From Mesaphorura yosii (lineage: Eukaryota > Arthropoda > Collembola > Poduromorpha > Tullbergiidae), in the NCBI GenBank assembly GCA_009869945.1, contig WIXG01000222.1, forward strand, positions 1 through 64,000: a stretch of DNA of 64,000 nucleotides, given 5' to 3'. The translations under genes and the position numbers were made by a program. The notes beneath the pieces are model-generated. The model saw only the letters and a list, made by a program, of their open reading frames with translations, ran no database searches and was not told the DNA's origin. How positions within the stretch are numbered: position 1 is the first letter of the stretch; each line of letters opens with the position of its first letter. Positions 1-10,300 of the stretch are shown piece after piece.

Positions 1-240
1 CTCCACCAGTAGGGCGCCTCTTGTCGGCTCCGCCAGTGTCACACCTCCCGTATTACCCCATTCTGACCTGGGAATGTTGCCCAGAGGATCAGGAAAAACC
101 CTCAAATGAGGTAATAACCTTCGCCGTAATACAGAACTAACCAACGGGAAGTCAGCCATCCAAGCAACTATCCCGCCTCTGCCTGCGTAACTTCAGTGTT
201 CTGATGGGAACTGGTGTCCTGCACAGCTAAGGCTAGCTCT
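1..240 (-). repeat. 5S rRNA-derived sequence (SINE3-like head), truncated by window edge
   Basis: Read on the minus strand, positions 225 down to 141 follow the middle of a metazoan 5S rRNA. A GAAGTTA.GCAGG stretch matches the box A part of the internal promoter, and TAGTTGCTTGGATGGCTGAC matches the box C part, in the right order and at about the right spacing. The match weakens 5' of position 225. The 3' part (140 down to 1) does not look like 5S, and it is GC-richer than the surroundings. A 5S-like head joined to an unrelated body is the layout of SINE3-type retroposons. A diverged 5S pseudogene is the alternative. The 3' end lies outside the window, so tail and target-site duplication cannot be seen. 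It lies in the same orientation as LYAR, just beyond that gene's stop codon. Confidence 0.6.
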
Positions 241-402
241 ACGTACTATTTAGTATTAAATATCCTATTTAACAATAATTTGTATGAAACCACATTTTAA
301 TGAAGGGTCAGGAAACCTCGGTAAACTTTGCTAATAAAAAGTGAATGAAGTAAGTACAACAGAAGAGTTTTCATTGCCCATATTTTTATGTATTGCATAC
401 TA

Positions 403-1844
403 TTAACTATCGGCTTCGGTTTTTTCTTTCTTCCTCTTGTTCTTCTTCGGCTTTTCATGTTCATGAATTTGAGATTCGAAATCTCCGTCCGTGGTCTTGG
501 CATTTGACTCTGGGTCAAATTCCTCGTCAGCTGCAATCAGAAAGGTTCTTTACGTTTGACGGGCTACAATCTTAAAAATAGCCAGTGGCCAGTAGCCACA
601 TTGTTGTGGATTGTGTACCGTGGCGTTTCTTGTGCTTCTTCGACTTCTTTACTGGGACATCTTCGGTGTCTGACCCCCAAAATTCCTCAATCGTTGGCTT
701 GGACTCTGTGCCATTATCTTCGGCTATAATATTGTATATTTGGATATTTAGTGCTCATGCTTTACCCAAATCATAATGAAACTCAAAACCTTTATTTTTC
801 TTGTGCTTCTTTTTCTTCTTGAAGGGGGTTGCTTCTGAATTCTCCATGGCCTCTTCCGCCAGAGTATTTTCTTCAATAGTGATACATGTTTCATTGCTTT
901 CGGATTCGACGTCTAAAAATTGAATATGGTAGCTGAAAATACATGCATGTAACTATGCCTTCTATGCCTATAAGCCTATAAATGCCTATAAGTTACCCTT
1001 GTGCTTCTTTTTCTTCTTCTTTCGTGGTGATTCCTCATGCTCTGTCTCATTATTGTCATTGGCATGTTGACTCACAACAGGAATATCTTTTGGCGTGGGG
1101 TTACCTAAGAATTTCAATCAATCAATATTATCAGTAACTTCATCGAGAACATAGAATTAGAATTCCACGCAATTGTGGCTAGGCTACTGTACTGTTTTGC
1201 GTTTGTGTCTGTGCTTCTCTTTCTAGCTTCCATTGTGCCTCAAGCAGGGTCCAAACTGACTCTATGGTTCCCATGTCGAAATGATTTCTTGAAATGTTTT
1301 TCACAAAATTCTAAACGTGTATGGGAAAGTGATAATCAAAATGAGAGCAGATTGTTCTTGAAATTAATTCAGACTTTAGACTAGATCTTACTAAAAATTT
1401 GGGCTTCTTCCTGGGAACATTGTCATGCCTGGTCAGAGAATGGAGCAGTGACTTCACAGCTGGAGGAGCATTCTTGCCCGCCTTCTCAACGGTCGCCGTT
1501 ACAGTATCCATCCATGCACCTTGCTTCTTTTCTCCTTTATTGTGGCCAGCAGGAGCTTTCCATCCTTCCCCAGAATACTTTTCCAACTCACTTATGCATT
1601 TCGTGTGTGTTTTGTATGAATCGCCGCTTCAGGACAGAGGTATAGAAATATTCAATGCTAAAATTGCTTCATCTTGACAAACTAATGCAACTAACTAAGC
1701 AAACTATGCGAGGATTACTTACTAAAAGTCTTTATTGCAGTCCATGCAAGACAGAGAGCCGAAGTTTCGGCATTGATAGATGTGCTTCTCCACTGCCGGT
1801 TTCTTGATGCAGGAACCACATGCGTTGCAAGTGAAGAACACCAT
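403..1844 (-). CDS. LYAR: LYAR-type nucleolar zinc-finger protein (cell growth-regulating nucleolar protein)
   Basis: Seven exons: 1844-1723, 1626-1392, 1310-1193, 1104-997, 912-790, 723-619, 530-403; 312 residues. LYAR proteins bind nucleic acid in the nucleolus and act in ribosome biogenesis and cell growth. The N-terminus MVFFTCNACG is nearly identical across the family. Two zinc fingers are complete: C6, C9, H21, C25 and C33, C36, H48, C51. Next come the family block with GAWMDTV and DNVPRKKPKF (roughly residues 55-120) and a helical segment beginning NFVKN. The C-terminal half alternates acidic stretches with lysine blocks (KKKKKKHK, KKKKKHKKNK, KKSKKHKKR), one at the end of each of exons 4, 5 and 6, and another in exon 7. 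The conserved basic domain that ends vertebrate LYAR is not recognisable. Starts are 475 bases apart from divergent LIPT2. Identity is secure; the lysine-rich exons are slightly less certain. Confidence 0.9.
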
Positions 1845-2318
1845 GATTCTGACCCGTAAATAAATTCGAGTTCATCTTATCAAAATGACAACCAGTTAAA
1901 ATGTGTAGAATTGTCAGCGGACAGAAGACTTACAGCTTCTTGGCTCAGGATTTTATATTAAACTCAGGGTCCGCACAACCTGGAGGGGATTAATCCTGTT
2001 GATCTTGAGGCATGTATTCTTCTCAACTTTCCTTATCAAGTTAACCGGGAGCTGCAGCAAAGAACCTAGTTTAACGCGTGGGGCTCAATGACCAAAGCAA
2101 GAACTCTCTTATTATAGTCAACACGTGCTTTTCAATTTTCGATATATAGCAGGCGATCGTATGCGCTTCCTTGCTCATCGTTGTACCGCTAAAGTCATAG
2201 AATTCATGAGAATAAGAAACTAATTTCATTTGTGTAAGCATCTACTGGGACTACTAATTCCGACGTCAGGGTCTCCAACTCAAGTGCCCCCTGAAATTAA
2301 GTTTATTCCGGGTAAGTA
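1845..2318. promoter_or_regulatory. Shared intergenic region between divergent LYAR and LIPT2
   Basis: The two start codons lie head to head 475 bases apart and no other gene fits between them. The spacer must hold both promoters and 5' leaders. No convincing TATA box was recognised. Treating it as a bidirectional promoter is an inference from the arrangement. Confidence 0.5.
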
Positions 2319-3188
2319 ATGCTCATTAAGACAGTTAAGCCGGTGCACGTGCTGAATCTCGGCAGAATTTCGTACAACGTAGGTTTGCAAGTGCAGAAAT
2401 GGTTCGAGTCAAAACATTTGTCAGAGAACTCCAGTGACCAAGTATTATTGATTGTGGAACATGATCCAGGTAATTTTGTCCCATTAACTTCAATAGTAAT
2501 AGTACTACTCTTTACTTATCGAGTGATATAATGCGGACTTCCGTCAACAGTGTACACGTTGGGACTTCGAGAATCATTGGACCCTGAGCAAGTAAAGAAA
2601 CTATCATCGTTGGGCGCCGAAATCATCAAATGTGATCGTGGTGGCTTAACTACATTTCATGGACCAGGACAACTTGTAGCGTACCCCATCATCCACTTGT
2701 CAAAATGGCATCGAATTATGCCTCTGAGACACTATGTATCATTACTGGAAAACGTGTCCCTTCACACCTGTCGAATGATGGGACTCCGTGCCAAGCTGAT
2801 CACTCATAGCGTTTCGCATACTGGAGCATGGGTAAATGACAAGAAGATATGTGCAATTGGTAAGTCCAAAGTTGACGACTACCAGAGATACAATTTAAGT
2901 GTTAGATGATGTGTTAATTGTATTTCTTATATAGGGGTTCATTGCAGGCGACACGTGACCACCCATGGCATTGCTCTTAATTGCAACGTTGATCTGAGTT
3001 GGTTTGATCATATCACACCTTGTGGAATTCAGGACAAAGGAGTCACTTCAGTTTCACAAGAACTTCAAAGAAATTACACCAATGAGTTAGTCTTACCACA
3101 GTTGCTGGCGTCTTTCGAAGCTACCTTCAGATGCTCGTTAAAAGACCTTAGTGTTCCTGCAGAAATATTAAGCCTCCTTCCACGATAG
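2319..3188 (+). CDS. LIPT2: Lipoyl(octanoyl) transferase 2, mitochondrial (LipB family)
   Basis: Three exons: 2319-2469, 2551-2859, 2935-3188; 237 residues, close to the human protein. LipB enzymes move the octanoyl group from acyl carrier protein to the lipoyl domain of GCSH, the first committed step of lipoic acid synthesis in mitochondria. The family signature RGGLTTFHGPGQ starts at R80. The expected catalytic lysine is K149 (KKICAIG) and the catalytic cysteine C183 (TPCG). THGIALNC (163-170) is the conserved block between them. The first methionine in frame was chosen because the fold begins right after it (VHVLNLGRISY). The N-terminus is short for a targeting peptide, so an upstream start cannot be excluded. 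A polyadenylation signal follows at 3238. Confidence 0.93.
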
Positions 3189-3237
3189 TTTGTGAACTGA
3201 ACAGATAATTTGTGTGAGGAAATACAAAATCCTACCT

Positions 3238-3243
3238 AATAAA
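3238..3243 (+). terminator. AATAAA polyadenylation signal, LIPT2
   Basis: Canonical hexamer about 50 bases after the LIPT2 stop codon, in the right orientation. Confidence 0.6.
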
Positions 3244-3387
3244 CCCTTACCTTTCGTTAATTAAACCAAATTTAACCAACATGGCTCATTTGTTTCGGGA
3301 CTAGAGGGACTTTGTTTCGCCAGATGTGTAGAGCAGATATGGAGCAACAATCACAAGAATGAAAACTATTAAAATTAAAATGCACGT

Positions 3388-3393
3388 TTTATT
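3388..3393 (-). terminator. AATAAA polyadenylation signal, UBE3C
   Basis: Minus-strand AATAAA about 130 bases downstream of the UBE3C stop codon. It faces the LIPT2 signal; the two genes end tail to tail about 330 bases apart, and nothing else is seen between them. Confidence 0.5.
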
Positions 3394-3521
3394 ATTTGCG
3401 GTAGTAAAACTTTTCATGGTTTCATGACTTTGTTTCGAAGAGATTGGGTTAAAGCTAACAGTGCAGTGTAGAAACTTGTCGTATGTCTAGCCTAATTAAT
3501 TTGTAAATTCTTTTGCGATGC

Positions 3522-6500
3522 TTAGGAAAGTTCAAACCCAGCTTGAGCGTCCACGACGTACATAAGCTTTTGGCGGATCACTGACGCTTCAGAGTACTGT
3601 GGCAACTTTAGCAAATTCATGCAGGTGGCAGCTGAAAGTGCACAATGAGATCATTAGATTTTAAAAGTTTTAAGGATAAGTAACGGATAAAACCTCACCT
3701 GTAGGAAGACGATCTGTTTCAAATCCAGTGTTCTGAATTCCAAAGTTTGGGATTAAATACTTAAATCCGAGGAGCGGTGGTCGTGAGCAGGAAGTGACAA
3801 ATTTTAGCAGCTTACGAAGGTATTCCTCCTGAAAGTTTTCTACGACCTGACCAATAAAAAATTTGCAATATTTTATCTTCTTGATACACACTGCGATCTA
3901 CCCCGAATAAAAATATTCTGCGACCAGGAAAAATAAAGACCAAAGAGGCTTTCCTCACCTCCCAGAAGAGGACAATTGTTGGATGCTCTTCTGTGTAGCC
4001 ACCAGAGTAGTTGATGTTAGCTTTCCAGTCTTGTACATTAATGGGCTTGTCAGAACCCGAGATGAGAGTTTTCATTTCTCGCCACGAAAACATTCGTAAA
4101 ATTGGTACAACATCCAGAAGACCTGAGCGAAATGCTCGACACTCATCTTCCATTTCCCTAAACAGTTTAACAATATTAGTTAACTATGGCAAGAATCAAA
4201 GTAGATGTACATGTATACTATTTAGAAAGTAAAATTAATTACCTGTTAATTTTATACTCAGCAACCAGGTGAATGTATTCGATGACATTTGACTTATTCA
4301 CATAAATATCCGCTCCGTTCTTCTTCAGTTCTATTGATCGTACTTTCCCAAATTCCTCGTTGGTAACAGTAAAATCCAACCCTTTTAAAGATTATGTGGG
4401 TAATATAATGCATAAAAACATTAAAGTAAGATGTCGATTCTCACCGATGGCATTCCAGTCTCCCTGATAGTTTCTCAGGTTTAACAGGTTTTTGTGTAGA
4501 GCTGGGTCCAGAGTGGCCAAGTAGTCAACAGCCGATGGAACATGGCCAGAAATGCAGGCTTGAATGAAAAACGCCGCCAATGGTAATTCCAAAAGGATTT
4601 GTTCATAGAGAGCTTTTCCAACCAGTCGACCCATCAGGTAGAAGTGCTTTCGGAAATTCGGGTCCATTGCTCTTGCCACTGGATTTGGATAAATCCGGTT
4701 CTGTGAGTCCAGTCTAAAGAATCCACGGTTTGGATCAACTCCAGCTTTGGTGGCTTCAATCAAGAATTCCCTCAACAGTCCACCGCCATCTACGCCTGCT
4801 TCCGGAGCTCCAACCACGTTTACCAAAGAGATGCGCACGTTCGTACGTAAATCTGGTACTAAAATATGACAGATGACGGTTAAATAAAACTCTCATTAAA
4901 CGAAGTCGTGCGTGACGAACCATTTTCCAAGGAGAGCTTGTCATACGCGTCTTCATACAGCAGTGTTCGTCGTATTTGAATGTGATCTCTTGGATTGATG
5001 GGCAAGTCTCTGTTCATTTTATCGTTGTCAAGCAGCCGGTGCCAGACATTAATTCTACTATCAAACGTTAGAATGAAGGGGGCCTCGTTCAAAACTTGAA
5101 GAAGCTTGCTGTCATGAGAAATGAAATCCAGTGGGTCGGTGAGGAAGAAGGCACCTCTTCTGAAGGGACACGCACGATGGTCATTAAAACTCTCAAAATC
5201 AAAGCTATGGCTTTCCAGCGGTAGATATATGTGCGCATGTTGCGATTTAAAGCAGTCATCGAAAACGTATTGCAATCTTGTGTTTCGGTCATAAAGTGAC
5301 CGGAGCGTCCAAAGAATCACCTAGAACAGAGAGGTAATTGTGTCATAGATGTCAGAATTATAAACTCAGATGATATTACTAGGTAGTGCTTACGTATTTA
5401 ACCACGTTCACCAATGCATCATATGGTACATATTCCTTCAGTGCAATGTCCTCATATATCACAATCAGCGTTCGAATCAGTTGTTCTAACTCGCTCAGGT
5501 TCATAGGAACCGCACTGAGAAACTCATCATCATGCAAAGCACCCAACAAGTGATTGAAGCCCCAACAAAATCCAATAATATCCTCTTGATTAAGCTTTTG
5601 CCCCAATAACGCAGTCTCACGAGAATTAGCCACCACCTATGTTTTGAACAGAAAATGCTACATTAGAAATTTGTTAAGACCTTGAAGTATAGTTCACGAT
5701 TAGTACAAACCTTCAAGTAGGCTGGCCGCAAAATGTCCTTTCTGAAAGCAATTTTAGCCAGATACGGAATTCTTTCTGAAGTTCTTTCGTCAATGGACAC
5801 TAGACAGCTAACAATTCGGCAGAACCAATCCCAATATTCCATGGTGCTGGGATTTATGAAAGATATTAGTTGCAGTTGGAACTCCATAGCATCGGCAAGC
5901 ATATTGTAAACCTGTACGTAGACACTTGATGAAAACAAAGAAATCGCAAAAGTCAGGAATCGGACTTACGGAGTGGACTTCCTTCAGATAACGAATGTTT
6001 GAGGCGTCGTCATTACCATAATCGTCCAAGTCATCCAAATCTTGAAGAGTGCTACCAGAGATATGGAGCTGGTACAAGTAATCAGTTCGGTAAGCGTCCA
6101 CAGGAGCACATCTGCGAGAGAAAATATAATTACTGCTACCTGTGTGAGGGTTCGCTAATACTACTACTTACGGTTTATCAATGGAACCAAGATATTTCAA
6201 AACCACTCTCGTCAGCAGCAATGGATCAACATCAATCCTACCCTTGGCTAAGAGAAGGATCATGTAAAGCATGCTGCGGTCATTGTCGCCATTGCGTTGA
6301 GAATCGTGCAGTGCCAGAAAAGATAAGAACTCGTTCAGTGGGAAACCAGTTGAGATTCGTGGAATAATTTCCAGCGCGACAACTTGCGCGCTGCCTTCCG
6401 AAGTGTCCGGAATTACTTGTTTACCAAACGCCTCCACAAAATGAGCGAAAATGAGTTCACAAGCTCTACTTCCTGTTAGCTCAGCCGAGAAAACGACCGT

Positions 6501-7385
6501 ATCAGGAATATTTTTGAGACGCGATATTAAATGGACCGGGCGTTCTAAAATATTCATGTAAGCAGTGGCTGCTGCATTGTAGGTTCCAGATTGTCTACTT
6601 TCCAAAATTTCTCGCCACAACTTGAAGAAATTCCCTCGAACAATTAAATCCAACCAAATGATAACTGTGAAATACGATAGTTCAGAGATTTCTCCTGACT
6701 TTCCGTCCTCAGTGAAAATCTGTGTGGAATCAGCCGCAGGGAATTAGCACAGAACTGGTTGGACGTAAAATAATTACAACATACTTCAATCAGACGAATG
6801 TATCGCGTTGAGGATGGGACAATCAGTGCGTTTCTTAGGGCTGCGATACAAAATCTCGCAAAGAGACGAATTCGGTGGATCCAACCAAGATCGCGGTTAT
6901 TGCATTTTTCCATAACATAAACTTGCTCCTTGAGAACCCACCACGCCATTTCCTGCAATCTGATCGAGTCTAGTGCAGGATCATAAAATTGGGTCAAAAG
7001 TTGCACTTGGCTGGCGAATTCATCTGTGGTGTACGCTTGCTTCTTGTTTTTGTCGTACGCATCACGGCAGGATTTCTTAAAGGCTCTTCGTGCCAGAAAT
7101 GACCGAACAGTTGCTTGAACTACGACAATGGATTGCGCAACCAGTTTCTCCTTCTACAAATCGTGCAGAAAATGAGCTGTCATTTCATGATGCCTTGATA
7201 TATAGTACCGAGTTATTCACTACATCAGCAATTAGGAAGTGACTTACTTCTCGTTTTTCTCTGTCCAATTTTGCTTTCTTCAGCAGAGTTTCACGACTTT
7301 CATTGCTGCGACGACCACCAAAGTTTTGGATTGGTTTGCGGCAATATGTTCCGTCAAATAGGGACGTTTTGGGATTCGTAGCCAT
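3522..7385 (-). CDS. UBE3C: HECT-type E3 ubiquitin ligase UBE3C (Hul5 family)
   Basis: Twelve exons: 7385-7248, 7153-6785, 6719-6172, 6111-5970, 5911-5711, 5636-5394, 5320-4921, 4858-4445, 4381-4243, 4157-3959, 3846-3699, 3631-3522; 1016 residues (human 1083). UBE3C/Hul5 works with the proteasome, extending ubiquitin chains on poorly degraded clients. The N-terminus has the family start (SLFDGTYCRKP, GGRR) and an IQ motif around residues 50-72 (AQSIVVVQATVRSFLARR). The middle is helical (SIDERTSERIPYLAKIAFRK, DDEFL). The HECT domain fills the last ~340 residues: YEDAYDKLSLEN, DGGGLLREF, RLVGKALYEQ, INYSGGYTEEHPTI and VTSCSRPPLLGF. The thioester cysteine is C951. The protein ends in AGFELS like the human one. 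Exon 11 donor and all other borders keep frame. Upstream untranslated exons are possible. Confidence 0.95.
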
Positions 7386-10300
7386 TCTGGTGTTGCGCTT
7401 CAAAAACCTTGATTGCAGTGTAGACTTGATTTCACCATGGATTTCCTGGTGTTGATCTCGTAGTGGTGAAGTCAGATTTCGGGTATCACTCTGAAAATGA
7501 TGATATATATATATATATATATATAAATATTAAAATTAAAAATTAATTAGACACATTAAATAAGAAATTAAAATTAGATTACTTCAGTGCAACTCACCAC
7601 TTTTCCAAAGGATTACAGAATAAGTCTGCAATATTAACTGGCGTTGTCAACCAACTTTCGTGAATTCTTATCTGCTGTCTAATCCTGGGTTGGCTAATTT
7701 AGTAATTTGGAATTGGAACAGGTTGAAAGTTGATATAGCTGTACAACACTAAATACTACTTCTCAATAAAATATCTTTGCTAAATATTAAAATTAAAATT
7801 TGATGAATTCTGGCAGGGAAATATTAACTTTATGATACGGGAGTGAAACCTGATACTTGTGGCTTGATTGGTAATATCAGGAGAAATTTCGTAAGAGACC
7901 CAGTCAGCTCGACCCCCTTACGACTTCGATTTTCGATCTGACTCATATGATGACCGAGTAAATTTGCAAATTCGAAGTTTCGTATGTGCGCGCGTTTCAC
8001 ACGTGAACGTAAGTTGATTGTATTGTTTCTGGATGGTCCTGCTTGTCACCATTGTTGCCCTGAAGTTAACTACCTTATCTTAAAACTGTCTTCCATATAA
8101 CCATCCATATTTCGATTCTATGACTCATAATTCAGAGATTTATGCGAGGATTCTTGGAAAGAGCTTTTAACATGGCCAAATCAAATGTCAATGATAACAT
8201 CTAAAACAATAAAGCTTTACATGCTGAGTGAGGATAATAAAGTCTATGAGTGAAAATATGGTCTGGAATCCACCAACTCCTGTACACGCCCAGTCCACTT
8301 GAAATGCCTGTCACGCGATGTACCTTAATAGCTTGCAACGCAAGTCTTCAGGATTATCAAGCCACCGTTTGTTATCAAAATAAGTTTTCCAGAAGAGGAA
8401 AATGGGACACGATCGGCATACAGCCACAACGGACTTCATGGCATCCAACTTTTCATAATTACATCGCAACGCTGATAAGTTGATACATACATACGTCACA
8501 TTTAAAATTTTGTAATTTCATTGCAAAATGAATTCAGTTTACGCGACATGCATTTTCAGGTTTCTGAGAGCGAGGTCATTCGGACTGAAAATACAGGATT
8601 AAGCTCTAGAAGGAAGAAGAATGTGTTAAGTGGGTCAAAATGTGAACAACCTTTGTTCGCAAAAGCGACTTCCGTGGTTTAGCCAGAACAGATTCCTTAT
8701 TAACTCTTTAAATCACCGACCAACTTAAAGTTGACTTTGTGCAGTTTCGGTATGCTCTGTGACTGTGAGTTTACGAGAAGTTAATCATGATTGCGTTGAT
8801 AAAAGACGTGTTGTACTTGCTACAAGAGGAATGAGCAAATGTGCTTTGGAATCGAAATTTTGGCGTTTATCATTCCTCTTGTTATTTTTGCGTAAGATTT
8901 TTACCCTGTTCTCATGAGTTTCAAGGGTTTGCCCAGATAAGAACTGACAATTGCTTTCCTCTTATTTTATTAGCTGAGATGTAATTACACGAATATTATT
9001 CACTCGGCTGCCAGTTAATTGTATTGTATGAGGTGCGTCAATTAGCAGGCTTCCTTTCTTCGCTCGTTCGAGAGTCGTGTTCATTAATCTTATCTCCAAG
9101 CCGAAGTTTCTCATCCGTTGTGAACACTGAAATTGAAATCCTGTGAAAGGCACTGTGCGGGCTCGCGAGTGCGGGTAGAACGGGGTACATGAAGTGCGCC
9201 CGACGTGCATGATGTGTGGTCCCAAATTCATTGTTCCAATCTATGCAAATCTTGTATTTCCAGAGAACTTTAAAGGCGAAACGTCTGCCTAATTTTGCAT
9301 ACTCAAGATTTGTCTGAGATCATATGACGTCATGAACGGAATGATAGACAAAACAAGTTTTCGCTTAATTTGCTGAGCAGGTTGCATTCGATTGTAAAAA
9401 ATGAGCCGACTATTCATTAGGACGACATGGAATGAATTCAGATAGCTAACCTCTCTTCTGTGGTTGCAGAAGAATGTAGCACGGACATTCACCTGTCGTG
9501 TTTGTTTACTCCGGTGTACAGATGAGCATTTGGAATATTGCAATTTCAGCAGGTCATCAATAGTTATCTTGAAGCTGCAAATTCTAAGATGCCGGCTAGA
9601 AATGAGAACTCCACACTTTTCATTGCGCCAATGTATTTCCCTTTCACGTACGAGAAACCTGAACTCGTGAATTGCAATGCTATGACTCGTTCACAAACCA
9701 TCGAGAGTTTAGAGACCCGTTATCGTTGTGTTTCGCTGACAATGTGCTAATATTCTGTTATGCAATTGAATGAATGGTAATTTATGCGCGACATGAGTCA
9801 CTCGATGACTTTTAAAAAGTGGGCTGACAGGATGAGAGAAAATTAAACCCATTATCCTAACTGTACTCCGCTGAAGAGTTAAAGAAAGTGACAAATCGCA
9901 GAGAAAGATCCAGAAAGAAGTCAGGAAGTGTCGGCCGGCGAATACAGGTTACACCTACCATAAAATAAGACGAGAATGGGCGAGAGATCTTGATGGATGG
10001 AAGACACGAGAAAGATTAACAAGTGCGTTGTTGTACAACGCCATGCAAATGAGCATTCCGAGCACATCGGGACCGGCGAACGAAGTGGGCTTTAATCTGT
10101 GATGGTAATGAAAGTACCGCTAGATTGAACAAACTCTTTTCGTTGCTCAATTTTGTAAGACGTTCACTTTTCTCGCATTGTTGTACGGCCGCCCAGTACA
10201 GAGCGGCTGCCTAGATCCAACTCCAACTGGTTACACGACTGAAGCACACTTGGTGCACTCTGCCTCGCGAGTTCTTGAGGAAGGAAACGTACCACTCTGC

